Part shown: in pieces, positions 17,520 to 26,225 of the stretch
Layout of the letters: each line of letters opens with the position of its first letter
How positions within the stretch are numbered: position 1 is the stretch's first letter
DNA from: Ectopseudomonas alcaliphila
GTDB taxonomy: Bacteria; Pseudomonadota; Gammaproteobacteria; Pseudomonadales; Pseudomonadaceae
Assembly: GCF_900101755.1 (NCBI RefSeq)
Contig: NZ_FNAE01000003.1
Location: 28,715 to 92,714, forward strand
DNA length: 64,000 nucleotides
Direction of reading: 5' to 3'
Position numbers and translations under genes: made by a program
The notes under the pieces: model-generated
Database searches by the model: none
The model's input: only the letters and a program-made list of their open reading frames with translations
What the model was told of the DNA's origin: nothing

Positions 17520-18053
17520 TTACCAGGCGATGGTGACTTGCACGGTGTCCGTGTAGGTGCCTGGGCTCGGGGTGGCCTGTGAGGGCACGCGGCCGTAGAC
17601 GATCATGTCTTCGTTGACGCCGGTGCCAGTGCCGGAAAGCACTGTGCCTGTGGCGCCGCCGTCTCCCCAGGGTTCGGTACGGCTGCTGTCCTGATAGAGG
17701 TTATAGGCGACGAACTCACCGGCATTGATCATGCGCCTTTGACTGCCGGAAGCGTTCTGCCCGGCGCTCAGGGCCACGCTGTAGTCGGTTCCCAGGCTGC
17801 ATTGCAAGCCAAACGAGCTGCCCCCGGCGCTGCCGAAGGAACGGCCGTCGATCAGATTGGCGAGGTCGTTGTAGTCACCGAAGGACAGTGAGCCGAAGGT
17901 GTTGCTGGAGCCGCCAGCAGTACCGTTGGTGACCGTACAACCGGTACCGATGGTGATTTGAACGTTGAGTTGGCCCTGCAACTCGCCAGCCGAGAAAGCC
18001 GGTGCTGCGAAGAGCGAGAGTGCCAGCGCTGCGGTTCTTGTGACGGGCTTCAT
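17520..18053 (-). CDS. csuA/B: major archaic pilin (CsuA/B-like)
   Basis: The 177-residue secreted protein is the first gene of the pilus operon, the position of the major rod subunit CsuA/B. The signal peptide (MKPVTRTAALALSLFAAPAFSA) is followed by the donor-strand segment ELQGQLNVQITIGTGCTV. The SCPU domain is rich in Gly, Ser and Asn, has its second cysteine in FGLQCSLGTDYSV, and ends with TDTVQVTIAW. I place the start at 18053, where the signal peptide begins; a longer frame reaches 18089. Upstream, 18054-18274 must hold the operon promoter, but I see no convincing core elements or known regulator site there. Confidence 0.87.
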   Translation of the reverse strand: MKPVTRTAALALSLFAAPAFSAGELQGQLNVQITIGTGCTVTNGTAGGSSNTFGSLSFGDYNDLANLIDGRSFGSAGGSSFGLQCSLGTDYSVALSAGQNASGSQRRMINAGEFVAYNLYQDSSRTEPWGDGGATGTVLSGTGTGVNEDMIVYGRVPSQATPSPGTYTDTVQVTIAW

Positions 18054-18274
18054 GGGTCGAGTCCGTTCGAATGGAGTTATTTGGACCATAGTTCAGACTT
18101 CCTCCGTGCTCAAAAAGGAGGCGCTCTCGGCGAGAGCATCCGCAACTCGGTCGGGACGTATAACTGACTGATTGGTCGAGAAAATTCCGCTCGCGTAAGA
18201 GATAGCGACATATTCCGTTAGCCGATCGCCTACATGGTTTTCAGATGATGATGGCGAGATGACTTTGCTGGTGT

Positions 18275-19096
18275 TCAGAGCCTGCTGATTCCCGCAATCA
18301 CCGGCGTGCCGCTCAGCGGGTCGCGCAGCAGCGTGCAGCGTATGCCGTACAGGCGTTCGACCAGCTCCGAGGTGACGACCTGGTCGGGGCGACCGCTGGC
18401 GATTATCTGGCCCTGGTGCATGGCGATCAGGTGGTCGGCGTAGCGGCAGGCGCTGGAGAGGTCGTGCACCACCATGACGATGGTCTTGCCGGCGGCGGCG
18501 AGTTGGCGGATCAGTTCGAACACTTCGATCTGATGGCCCAGGTCCAGCGCCGAGGTGGGTTCGTCGAGCAGCAGCAGAGGCGTTGCCTGGGCGATGGCCA
18601 TGGCAATCCAGGCGCGCTGGCGCTGGCCACCGGACATCGATTCCAGTGGTCGGTCAGCCAACGCGACCAGATCGGCCGCCGCCAGAGCGGCGTCGACGAT
18701 GGCCTGGTCTTCTTCGCTCCACTGGCGCAGCAGGCTCTGGTGCGGTTGGCGGCCGAAGCGGATCAGTTCGCTGACCGTCAGTCCATCGGGCGCTGAGGCG
18801 TCCTGGGGCAGCAGGGCGAGTCGGCGCGCCACTTCACGCGATGGCAGGCTGCCGATGGCCTTGCCGTCCAGCAGTACGCTGCCGGAGATGGGCTTGTGCA
18901 AACGGGCGAGACCGGCGAGCAGGGTGGATTTGCCGCAGCCGTTGGGGCCGACGATGGCGCTGACCTGGCCACTGGGAATCACCAGGTCGAGGTCTTCGAT
19001 GATGCGGGTCTGGGCGTAGCCCATGCTCAGGTCGCGGGCTTCGAGGCGCACGTCGGACTGGCGGGCGTCGCCAAGCAGTGAGGAAGGCAGGGTCAT
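18275..19096 (-). CDS. iron-chelate ABC importer ATPase (FecE/FepC-type)
   Basis: The 273-residue protein is the cytoplasmic ATPase of a FecCD-type importer. It shows the Walker A motif GPNGCGKST at residues 50-58, the signature SMSGGQRQRAWIAMAIAQ, and the Walker B/D-loop LLLLDEPTSALD followed by a switch histidine in VMVVHDLSSACRYADH. The start at 19096 overlaps the permease stop as ATGA; the much longer frame reaching 19858 is an antisense-like artefact of the permease region. It is the last gene of the binding protein-permease-permease-ATPase operon. The substrate is probably a ferric siderophore or citrate. Confidence 0.92.
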   Translation of the reverse strand: MTLPSSLLGDARQSDVRLEARDLSMGYAQTRIIEDLDLVIPSGQVSAIVGPNGCGKSTLLAGLARLHKPISGSVLLDGKAIGSLPSREVARRLALLPQDASAPDGLTVSELIRFGRQPHQSLLRQWSEEDQAIVDAALAAADLVALADRPLESMSGGQRQRAWIAMAIAQATPLLLLDEPTSALDLGHQIEVFELIRQLAAAGKTIVMVVHDLSSACRYADHLIAMHQGQIIASGRPDQVVTSELVERLYGIRCTLLRDPLSGTPVIAGISRL

Positions 19097-20157
19097 GTCG
19101 AACTCCGTGGGGCCTGGCGCAGCAGAATCCACAGCAGGTAGGGGCCGCCGACCACGGCGGCGATGATGCCGACCGGGATTTCGATAGGCGCCAGCAGGGT
19201 ACGGCCGAGCCAGTCGGCGAGAATCATCATCAGTGCGCCGGACAGCGCCGCGTTGAGCACCGGCACACCGTGTCGGTTGCACAGATGGCGGGCCATTTCT
19301 GGGGCCGCCAGGGCGATCAGGCCGACCGGGCCGACCACGGCAACGGCCAGCGCCGTGAGCCAGACGCACAGGGCCAGGGTGAGCAGGCGTATGCGTTGCA
19401 GGCGTACGCCGAGGCCGATGGCGACGTTGTCGGAAAAGCGCATCAGGCTCAGCGCATTGACCAGCAGCTTGGCCAGCGGCAGGCCCACGGCCAGGCCGAT
19501 ACCGAGCAGCAGCACCGAGTCGGCCGGACGCGCATTGAGGCTGCCGACCGTCCAGGGGTAGGCGGCGTTGGCGGCGTCCATGTCGCTGCGTGCCAGCATC
19601 AGGTTGGTCAACGCCCCGAACAACGCGCCGATGGCGATGCCAACGACGATGAAACGATAGCCGCGTGCGCCACCGCCGGCAGCCAGGGCGAAGGTCAGCA
19701 CCGCTGCGGTGGCGGCGCCGCTCAGCGCCAGGACCGACGGCGCCAGGCTGGTGGGCACGGCGACGATGGAGGCGACGGCGAAGGCGGTGGCACCGTTGTC
19801 GATGCCGATCACCCCCGGCGTGGCCAGGCGGTTGCGCGCCAGCGTCTGCAGCAGGCAACCGGCAGCGCCGAGGGCGGCGCCGCTGAGCAGGCCGGCGATC
19901 AGCCGGGGCAGGCGCAGCTCCTGAATCAGGAACACCTGCAGCGCATCGCCCTGGCCGAAGGCAGCCTGCAGGGCTTTCCAGGGCGTGAGGGCGTCATCGC
20001 CGGCTGCCAGTATCCAGGTGGCGACAGCGACCAGCAGCAGACTGAGGAGCAATGCGACGACCATGCTGCGTCGATGCAGCAGCAGGCTGTAGTCACCCAG
20101 GCGTAACAGGTGATGGCCGGCCGGAGCGAGCAGGGGGCGTGAAGAAGGCGTGTTCAT
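19093..20157 (-). CDS. iron-chelate ABC importer permease (FecD-type)
   Basis: The 354-residue inner-membrane protein is one of two FecCD-family permeases. It has about ten transmembrane helices and family landmarks such as LPRLIAGLLSGAALGAAGCL and VGPVGLIALAAPEMARHL, the latter being the ATPase-contacting loop. The start at 20157 follows the preceding permease stop with one base between. It overlaps the ATPase gene by four bases. FecC and FecD type subunits form a heterodimeric channel. Confidence 0.9.
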   Translation of the reverse strand: MNTPSSRPLLAPAGHHLLRLGDYSLLLHRRSMVVALLLSLLLVAVATWILAAGDDALTPWKALQAAFGQGDALQVFLIQELRLPRLIAGLLSGAALGAAGCLLQTLARNRLATPGVIGIDNGATAFAVASIVAVPTSLAPSVLALSGAATAAVLTFALAAGGGARGYRFIVVGIAIGALFGALTNLMLARSDMDAANAAYPWTVGSLNARPADSVLLLGIGLAVGLPLAKLLVNALSLMRFSDNVAIGLGVRLQRIRLLTLALCVWLTALAVAVVGPVGLIALAAPEMARHLCNRHGVPVLNAALSGALMMILADWLGRTLLAPIEIPVGIIAAVVGGPYLLWILLRQAPRSST

Positions 20158-20158
20158 G

Positions 20159-21160
20159 TCACAAGGTCGGCAGGCGGTGGTTGCGCACCACGGCAATCAG
20201 GATCGGCGCGCCGACGAAGGCAGTCACCACGCCCACCGGCAGTTCGTAGGGGCGTACCAGCAGGCGCGAGATGACGTCGGCCAGCAGCAGGACGCAGGGT
20301 CCGAGCAGCATGCTCAGGCCCAGGGTGCGGCGGATGTCGGAGCCGACCAGGCGACGGGCGATATAGGGCACGATCAGGCCGATAAAGGCGATGGGGCCGG
20401 CTGCAGCCGTGGCGGTGCCGACCAGGATCGCCACGGCCAGCAGGGTGCCCAGGCGCGTCAGTTGCGGATGGTGGCCAAGGCCGCTGGCGACGCGCTCGCC
20501 CAGCGCCAGGGCGGCCAGCGGACGCACCACCAGCAGCGCCATCAACAGTCCGCCGAGCAACCCCGGCAGGCTCCAGTCGAGCGTGTCCAGCGGGCGACCC
20601 GCCAGGGCGCCGATGACCCAGAAGCGCATTTCATCGGCGGTGCGCTGATCCCATAACAGCAGCAGGCTGCTCAACGCGCCAAGCATGCCGGAGAACGCGG
20701 TGCCGGCCAGCACCAGGCGCACGGGGTCGTCACCGACGCCACGCATGCGCGTGACCAGCAGCACCAGCACGCAACCCACCAGCGCCCCCAGCATGGCGAC
20801 GCCCAGGTGCAGGTTGGCGGCCGAGGCGCCCAGGTTGATCGCCAGCACCACGGCGAACGAGGCACCGGCGCTGACCCCTAGCAACCCAGGTTCGGCCAGC
20901 GGGTTGCGCGTCACCGCTTGCAGCAGCACACCCGCCGCGCCCAGGGCGATGCCGACCAACAGGGCCAGTTCGGTACGCACCCAGCGCAATTCGAAGACGA
21001 TGAAGCGGGCATCGTCATCGCTGCCGCCCAGCAGGGCTTGCAGACTCGGCAGGATGCCGATGTCACCTGCACCCAGCAGCAAACTGGCGACGCACAAAAG
21101 CAACAGGCACAGGGCTGCGTAGCCCAGTGCCAGGGGAGCGGGGACGCGTGATGCGGGCAT
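20159..21160 (-). CDS. iron-chelate ABC importer permease (FecC-type)
   Basis: The 333-residue inner-membrane protein is the other FecCD-family permease. It contains ALGAAGVLLQAVTRNPLAEP, a hallmark of the family, and AGPIAFIGLIVPYIARRLVG, the cytoplasmic coupling region. Its ATG overlaps the binding-protein stop as TGATG. It pairs with the product of 19093-20157 and is powered by the ATPase at 18275-19096. No outer-membrane receptor or FecI/FecR regulators are present in the window, so the receptor is encoded elsewhere. Confidence 0.9.
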   Translation of the reverse strand: MPASRVPAPLALGYAALCLLLLCVASLLLGAGDIGILPSLQALLGGSDDDARFIVFELRWVRTELALLVGIALGAAGVLLQAVTRNPLAEPGLLGVSAGASFAVVLAINLGASAANLHLGVAMLGALVGCVLVLLVTRMRGVGDDPVRLVLAGTAFSGMLGALSSLLLLWDQRTADEMRFWVIGALAGRPLDTLDWSLPGLLGGLLMALLVVRPLAALALGERVASGLGHHPQLTRLGTLLAVAILVGTATAAAGPIAFIGLIVPYIARRLVGSDIRRTLGLSMLLGPCVLLLADVISRLLVRPYELPVGVVTAFVGAPILIAVVRNHRLPTL

Positions 21161-22074
21161 CAGTCGAGCAGGGCCTTCTCCACGTCATCGAGTACCTGCT
21201 GAGCCGCCAGGTAGCCGGAGCTGCTGCTCCAGATCTGGCCGTCGACGGTCACCACATGACCGTCGGCGACGGCTGACAGGCGGGTGAAGGCAGGCTGCTT
21301 GCGCGCGTCTTCCAGGGCCTTGCGACCATCCGGATTGAGGGTGGCGAGGAAGATCCAGTCGGCATTGATGCGTGACAGGTTCTCCAGGCTCAGTACGTCG
21401 CTATGCGGCTTCTGCGCCTGGGCTGTGGCCAGCTCGTTGGCGCGCAGGCCGAGATCGCTCAGCAACTGGCCAACGAACAGGTGGCTGGACATGATCACCG
21501 GCCCCTGCGGGTTCCAGCGCACCACGCTGACTGCCTGGCCTTGCGGCAGGCGCTGGCGCAGTTCGGCACTGCGCTTGTCGATTTCGGCGATGCGTTGCTG
21601 GCCTTCTTCCTGTTTGCCGAGGGCCTGGGCGTAGGTCATGTAGGTCTCGCGCCAGTCCTGGAAGGAATTGCCGGCGGGCACCACGGTGGGCGCCATCAGG
21701 CTCAGTTTGGCGTACAGGTCGCGTGACAGGTCGCTGGAGGCCAACACCAGGTCCGGCTGCAGGCGCAGGATGGCCTCCAGGTTGGGCTCGCGTACGCTGC
21801 CCACCAGGGTGATCTTGTCCGCCTTGGTCTTGAGGTAGTCCGGCACGTCGTCACCGCCGCGACTGGCCAGGGTGCCGACCGGTTGTATGCCGAGTGACAG
21901 CGCCGCATCCAGGGCGCTGTCGCCCAGTGCCACCACGCGCTGTGGCGTGCCACTGAGTTTCAGCGGGCCGTAGGCACTGTCCAGCGTGCGTTCGCTGGCG
22001 TGCAGGGGCAGGGCGAGCAGCAGCGACGTGGTAATCGCCATCGCTGTACGTTGCAGGTGAGAGCGGATAGACAT
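21160..22074 (-). CDS. iron-chelate periplasmic binding protein (FecB-type)
   Basis: The 304-residue secreted protein belongs to the helical-backbone binding proteins that deliver ferric chelates, heme or B12. A signal peptide of about 26 residues precedes SERTLDSAYGPLKLSGTPQRVVALGDSALDAALSLG, the usual opening of the fold. The linker and second lobe include LSRINADWIFLATL. I chose 22074 because GGAG lies before it and the signal peptide begins there; the longer frame to 22134 does not start with one. A candidate Fur box lies about 85 bases upstream. The FecB assignment rests on operon order as much as on sequence. Confidence 0.88.
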   Translation of the reverse strand: MSIRSHLQRTAMAITTSLLLALPLHASERTLDSAYGPLKLSGTPQRVVALGDSALDAALSLGIQPVGTLASRGGDDVPDYLKTKADKITLVGSVREPNLEAILRLQPDLVLASSDLSRDLYAKLSLMAPTVVPAGNSFQDWRETYMTYAQALGKQEEGQQRIAEIDKRSAELRQRLPQGQAVSVVRWNPQGPVIMSSHLFVGQLLSDLGLRANELATAQAQKPHSDVLSLENLSRINADWIFLATLNPDGRKALEDARKQPAFTRLSAVADGHVVTVDGQIWSSSSGYLAAQQVLDDVEKALLD

Positions 22075-22156
22075 GCTGGACTCCGGGTCGAGAGGAGCAG
22101 CGGCAAGCGCTGCTCCAGGCAGGATCGAAAGCAAGCTATCTTTTACTAGGTGGGTT

Positions 22157-22175
22157 AATGAAAATCCATCGCATT
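22157..22175. promoter_or_regulatory. candidate Fur box upstream of the iron importer
   Basis: On the minus strand the 19 bases read AATGCGATGGATTTTCATT. The outer AATG/CATT arms are palindromic, and about 13 of 19 positions agree with a typical Fur site of the AATGATAATCATTCTCATT form. It lies about 85 bases before the binding-protein ATG, a sensible place for iron repression. Only weak -10 and -35 elements can be suggested around it. Confidence 0.45.
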
Positions 22176-22218
22176 TACGAAGTGTTTACAGGGTGCCGGT
22201 GCTGAATGAGCCGGTGGT

Positions 22219-22245
22219 GCCCGAGCCTTGTCATGAGGCTCGGGC
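22219..22245 (-). terminator. hairpin after the amidotransferase gene
   Basis: A 10-base stem, GCCCGAGCCT with AGGCTCGGGC, and a 7-base loop lie 13 bases past the stop of the minus-strand amidotransferase gene. The stem is GC-rich, but no T-run follows, so it may terminate inefficiently or protect the mRNA end. Confidence 0.5.
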
Positions 22246-22257
22246 CTGCTGCTGGGC

Positions 22258-22962
22258 TCAGTGCTTCAGCTTGGCCAGCCAATGGCCGAGCATGATGGCG
22301 CCCGCTTGCTCAAGGGCGCTGGCATGACGCTTGGCGTCGTGACGCAGGGTGACGGGATCGATGCCTGAGCTGGCCAGTTCGCTGGCATGGCCCAGCAGCC
22401 AATGCTCGAAGCGCTCACCACGCACTTCCGGGTGAAATTGCAGGCCCAGCACGTTCTGCCCGCGGGCGAAGGCCTGCTGGCGGCACAGCGGGGTCGAGGC
22501 GAGCAGGGTGCAACCTTCCGGCAGGTCGAAGGTGTCGCCATGCCAATGCAGCACGGCGACGTTGCGCAGGGCGGCAAGTGGCTGATACCCGGCTGCAGCT
22601 GCCAGTTCTAGCGTCGACCAACCGATTTCCTTGGCGGGCCCTGGGTAGACGATGGAGCCCAGTGCTGCGGCCATCAGCTGCGCACCGAGACAGATGCCCA
22701 GCGTCGGCCTGTCGGCCGCCAGCCGTACGCGCAGCAGTTCCAGTTCATCGGATACGAGCGGGTAGCGGTCGTGGTCATAAACGCCGATAGGGCCGCCGAG
22801 CACCACCAGCAGGTCGGCAGCGAGCGGGTCGAGTTGGCTGAGCTCATGTTCCGCCGCGTCGATGTACTCGATCTGGTAGCCGGCAGCGCGCAGCGGCGCC
22901 TCGAAGCTGCCGAGATCCTCGAAGCCGACGTGGCGGATGGCTTGCAGGGTGCGTTGGGTCAT
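22258..22962 (-). CDS. class I glutamine amidotransferase-like protein
   Basis: The 234-residue protein has a complete class I glutaminase triad: C91 in LGICLGAQL, and H177 with E179 in GLQFHPEV. It is a free-standing domain of the GMP-synthase type, not fused to a synthetase. Such proteins either transfer ammonia to a partner enzyme or act on gamma-glutamyl compounds. I start it at the ATG at 22962, two codons inside a longer TTG-initiated frame. It is the last gene of a three-gene operon with a homoserine-dehydrogenase-like and a VOC protein, 12 bases after the former. The amide acceptor is unknown. Confidence 0.82.
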   Translation of the reverse strand: MTQRTLQAIRHVGFEDLGSFEAPLRAAGYQIEYIDAAEHELSQLDPLAADLLVVLGGPIGVYDHDRYPLVSDELELLRVRLAADRPTLGICLGAQLMAAALGSIVYPGPAKEIGWSTLELAAAAGYQPLAALRNVAVLHWHGDTFDLPEGCTLLASTPLCRQQAFARGQNVLGLQFHPEVRGERFEHWLLGHASELASSGIDPVTLRHDAKRHASALEQAGAIMLGHWLAKLKH

Positions 22963-22974
22963 GCGCAATGTCCG

Positions 22975-23988
22975 TCAATAAAGGAGGGGGGAGCGCCCCC
23001 TGGCCTGGAGAATGTGTTCAAGGTCCTTCAGTGCAGCGGCGGCGGTGGCGAGTGGTTCAGCACCGCCGCCGATGGCGAGCGTCTCACCCATGGCGTCGCT
23101 GTTGATGCGGATCGCCTTGTTCTTGCCACTTACCAGGGCAAAGGGGTCGGACAGTGCGTAGGTCTTGATACCGACGCTGGCGCGGATCGCGCCGTCCACG
23201 TAGCTGAGGTTGCCGACCAGCCGTGGCACCAGGCCCTGCGACTTCCAAGCGTCGATACGCTGTTCGGTGACCGAGTGGATGCCTTCGACTTCCAGATCCG
23301 CCATCGTCAGCCTGGCGCCAAGGCCGAAGTTGGCCAGCAGCAGGAGTTTGCAGGCGGTATCCCAGCCTTCGGTGTCGTTGCGCGTATCCGCCTCGGCGAA
23401 GCCACCGGCCTGCGCTTCACGCAGTGCCGCATCGAAACCAAGCCCTTGGGTGCGCATGGCATCGAGCAGGTAGTTGGTGGTGGCGTTGAGGATGCCCTCG
23501 ACGCTGAGTACCTTGCAGCCGGCCAGGCTGTGTTCGAGCAGGTCTAGCGTGGGCAGGGCGGCCGCGGCTGCACCGCTGAGTTTCAGCAGTGCTCCGGAGG
23601 CGCGCGCCAGTTCGCGCAGGCGTGGCCCGCTGTGTACCAGCGCGCCTTTGGAAATGACGATGCAGTCCCGCCCGGCTGACAGCGCCGCACAGAGGTAGTC
23701 CAGGCCCGGCCCGCCGCTGCGAAAATCGCTGGGGCCGGCCTCGATCAGCACTTCAGCACCGCTCGCCGCCACGAAATCCGGGCCGGACAAGCCGGGCTGC
23801 AGGTCGTCCAGCTGCTTGGCCTGCAGGCCATTGGCGTCGACCAGGCCTGCGCGTGAGCCGCATACGGCAACCAGTCGCACGTCCACGCCATAGACCTGGC
23901 GATAGTGGTCGCGACGTTGCAGCAGCAGGTTGGCCGTGGCGCGGCCGACACCGCCGAAACCGGCGATTGCAACCTTGAGCGTTTGCAT
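22975..23988 (-). CDS. homoserine dehydrogenase-like enzyme without an ACT domain
   Basis: The 337-residue protein has an N-terminal NAD(P)-binding fold (VAIAGFGGVGRATANLLL) and the homoserine-dehydrogenase catalytic region, with NATTNYLLDAM, GFAEADTRNDTEGWD and the following catalytic lysine in TACKLLLLA. The family motif has DP after EA; here it is DT. It ends without the ACT domain that makes the housekeeping Hom enzyme threonine-sensitive, and it is about 100 residues shorter. Together with its non-biosynthetic neighbours this suggests a catabolic or specialised use on homoserine or a similar hydroxy-amino acid. The operon is VOC, this gene, amidotransferase. Confidence 0.8.
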   Translation of the reverse strand: MQTLKVAIAGFGGVGRATANLLLQRRDHYRQVYGVDVRLVAVCGSRAGLVDANGLQAKQLDDLQPGLSGPDFVAASGAEVLIEAGPSDFRSGGPGLDYLCAALSAGRDCIVISKGALVHSGPRLRELARASGALLKLSGAAAAALPTLDLLEHSLAGCKVLSVEGILNATTNYLLDAMRTQGLGFDAALREAQAGGFAEADTRNDTEGWDTACKLLLLANFGLGARLTMADLEVEGIHSVTEQRIDAWKSQGLVPRLVGNLSYVDGAIRASVGIKTYALSDPFALVSGKNKAIRINSDAMGETLAIGGGAEPLATAAAALKDLEHILQARGRSPLLY

Positions 23989-24007
23989 GGGGTCGATCCT
24001 TTCGCTG

Positions 24008-24430
24008 TCAGCGGGCGAACAGGTTGTTGATGTCGGCGAAGGCCTTCATTTCGACTGCGTTGCCGCTCGGATCCTTGAAGAACATCGTCGCCTGTTCGCC
24101 CGGCTCGCCCTTGAAGCGGATATAGGGCTTGATGATGAACTCGACACCGGCGGCGGTGAGTTTATCGGCAGCGACCTGCCAGTCCTGCATCGGCAGGACG
24201 ACGCCGAAGTGGCGCACCGGCACGCCGTGGCCGTCGACCGCGTTGGCCGGTACCGCGCCTGCTTCGTCAGGCGCCAGGTGGGCGACGATCTGGTGGCCGT
24301 AGAAATTGAAGTCGATCCACTCTGATGAGCTGCGACCTTCGCTGCAACCGAGCAGGTTGCCGTAGAAGTCGCGGGCGGCGGCCAGGTCGTCAACCGGAAA
24401 GGCCAGGTGGAAGGGGCATAGTGCGGTCAT
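24008..24430 (-). CDS. VOC-family (glyoxalase/dioxygenase fold) protein
   Basis: The 140-residue protein has the two beta-alpha-beta-beta-beta modules of the vicinal-oxygen-chelate fold. The first is [23 protein letters not shown] and the second [19 protein letters not shown], ending in [16 protein letters not shown] near residue 7, H in VRHFGV and E in VEMKAF are likely metal ligands. The start at 24430 has GAGGGAA upstream; an in-frame codon further up adds residues outside the fold. It leads a three-gene operon divergent from a LysR gene, with about 100 bases between starts. The reaction is unknown. Confidence 0.8.
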   Translation of the reverse strand: MTALCPFHLAFPVDDLAAARDFYGNLLGCSEGRSSSEWIDFNFYGHQIVAHLAPDEAGAVPANAVDGHGVPVRHFGVVLPMQDWQVAADKLTAAGVEFIIKPYIRFKGEPGEQATMFFKDPSGNAVEMKAFADINNLFAR

Positions 24431-24532
24431 CGGAGTTCCCTCGTTGGTGAGTGGAATCATCCTATTCGGCGACAAGCTTCATAAAAAACTATATGTTCTG
24501 ATCATGAGCAAAACAGAATCTTATCAATCGCC

Positions 24533-25402
24533 ATGATCATCGAACTGCGCACCCTGATCGCTGTGGCCCGCTATGGCACCTTCAGCGCCGCTGGTGAGCG
24601 CATCGGCCTGACCCAGGCCGCAGTCAGTGGTCATATGCGTCGCCTGGAAGAAAGCCTGGGCTTCGCCCTGTTCGATCGCACCGGTCGCTCGGCCACACTG
24701 AATGCTGCAGGGCTGCGGACGTTGGCGCGTGCCGAGGTGCTGGTCGCCGGTTTCGATGCCCTGGGCGAGCCGACTCAGGACGAGGAGTGGGCCAGGCCTC
24801 TGGAGATCGGTGCGATCGCCTCGGTGCACGCGACCATCCTCACGCGCGCGCTGGTGCCGTTTCGCCAGCGTTTTGCCAACTGTCGGGTGAATCTGTCGCC
24901 AGGCGTTTCCCTGCAGTTGATGGATCGGGTCGAAGCGGGAGAGCTCGATCTGGCCATCCTCATTCGTCCGGCGTTCGAGCCGCCGCGGGAGCTGGAGTGG
25001 GCGCCGCTGGCGTGCGAGAACTACGTGCTGCTTGCGGCCAGCAACGTGGTCGGTGATGACTGGCTGTCGGTAATCCGCGAGCAGCCCTTTATCCGCTATA
25101 GCCGCTCCTCCTTCGGTGGCCGCCAGGTGGAGCGTTTTCTGCGTGATCACTCGCTGGCGCTGCCGGAGTGGATCGAGGTCGACGATATCCCGGCAATGCT
25201 GTCGATGGTCGAGAGCGGCCTTGGCGTGGCCGTGGTGCCGTTGACGGAAACCATCCTGCCGCTGCCGGCCAGCGTTCGTGCCATCGCGCTCGGCCCGGCG
25301 CCCATTCATCGCGAGATCGGCGCGCTGTATCCCAAGATCAGTCGCTCGGCGGCCGTGGCGGGTTTTATCGAATGCCTGCAGAGCGCTGGTGTGGCTCGAT
25401 AA
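24533..25402 (+). CDS. LysR-family transcriptional regulator
   Basis: The 289-residue protein has a winged helix-turn-helix at residues 1-60 (ARYGTFSAAGERIGLTQAAVSGHMRRLEE) and a periplasmic-binding-protein-like effector domain from about 85. LysR proteins usually control the gene transcribed away from them, here the VOC-hom-amidotransferase operon. The 102-base intergenic region is AT-rich near 24480-24530 and contains TGATCATGA, which could be part of a LysR site, though I cannot define one firmly. The effector may be the operon's substrate. Confidence 0.85.
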   Translation: MIIELRTLIAVARYGTFSAAGERIGLTQAAVSGHMRRLEESLGFALFDRTGRSATLNAAGLRTLARAEVLVAGFDALGEPTQDEEWARPLEIGAIASVHATILTRALVPFRQRFANCRVNLSPGVSLQLMDRVEAGELDLAILIRPAFEPPRELEWAPLACENYVLLAASNVVGDDWLSVIREQPFIRYSRSSFGGRQVERFLRDHSLALPEWIEVDDIPAMLSMVESGLGVAVVPLTETILPLPASVRAIALGPAPIHREIGALYPKISRSAAVAGFIECLQSAGVAR

Positions 25403-25531
25403 AGAGCTCACATCTGCCTGCATTTTCATCTTTCCTTTGAAACTCCTAGCGGCTTTGCCTGCTTTTTTTGCGCAGGTGCATGCTGCAGACTGGCGTCCAT
25501 TTCGCGTCATCTACCGATCAGGAGAGTGTTC

Positions 25532-26182
25532 ATGAGCCCCGTTTCCTTTGCGCGTCAGCGTTACACCACCAAGGCTTACGATGCCAGCCGCCAGGTGGAT
25601 CAGGCGATCATCGACGAGCTGCTGGAGTTGCTGCGCCTGTCGCCGTCTTCGGTCAATTCGCAGCCCTGGCACTTCGTCGTGGCGAGCACTGCCGAAGGCA
25701 AGGCGCGCCTGGCCAAGGGCGCTCAGGGCGGCTTCGCCTATAACCAGTCGAAGATCCTCAATGCCTCGCACGTGATTCTGATCTGCGCCCGCCGTGAGCT
25801 CGATGATGCTTACCTGGCTGATGTGCTGCAGCAGGAGGCCGACGATGGCCGCTTCCGCGACGATGCGGCGCGCACCACCCAGCACAACACCCGCAGCAGC
25901 TACGTCGAACTGCACCGTGGCCTTGGCGACATCCCGCACTGGGCGGAGAAGCAGGCGTATCTGGCGCTGGGCACCTTGCTTCTGGGCGCAGCCGCCAAAG
26001 GCGTGGATGCCACGCCGATGGAGGGTATCGACCGCGAGGCGCTGGATGAGGAGCTGGGACTGACCGCTCAGGGGCTGAGCAGCATGGTCGCGGTGGCGCT
26101 GGGGTATCACAGCGACGGCGATTTCAATGCCGCGCTGCCGAAGTCGCGTCTGCCGGCCGAGCGCGTCTTCACTCACCTCTGA
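25532..26182 (+). CDS. nfsB: oxygen-insensitive NAD(P)H nitroreductase
   Basis: The 216-residue flavoprotein closely follows Escherichia coli NfsB along its length. Matching segments are YTTKAYDASRQVD, LSPSSVNSQPWHFVVAST, LNASHVILICARR, MEGIDREALDEELGL and the end FNAALPKSRLPAERVF. It reduces nitroaromatics and quinones with NAD(P)H using FMN. The start at 25532 has GGAGAG before it; a GTG two codons upstream is a less likely start. It stands alone. The 129 bases before it hold no clear SoxR or other site. Confidence 0.9.
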   Translation: MSPVSFARQRYTTKAYDASRQVDQAIIDELLELLRLSPSSVNSQPWHFVVASTAEGKARLAKGAQGGFAYNQSKILNASHVILICARRELDDAYLADVLQQEADDGRFRDDAARTTQHNTRSSYVELHRGLGDIPHWAEKQAYLALGTLLLGAAAKGVDATPMEGIDREALDEELGLTAQGLSSMVAVALGYHSDGDFNAALPKSRLPAERVFTHL

Positions 26183-26225
26183 GCCTTTCGGCTGCGCCCC
26201 TCGTTTGCAGGGGCGCAGCAGCTGC

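Noticed and set aside
18275..19858. 527-codon version of the iron ATPase extending into the permease region
   Set aside because: The first 250 residues are Arg/His-rich shadow sequence; the ATPase begins at 19096, coupled to the permease stop.
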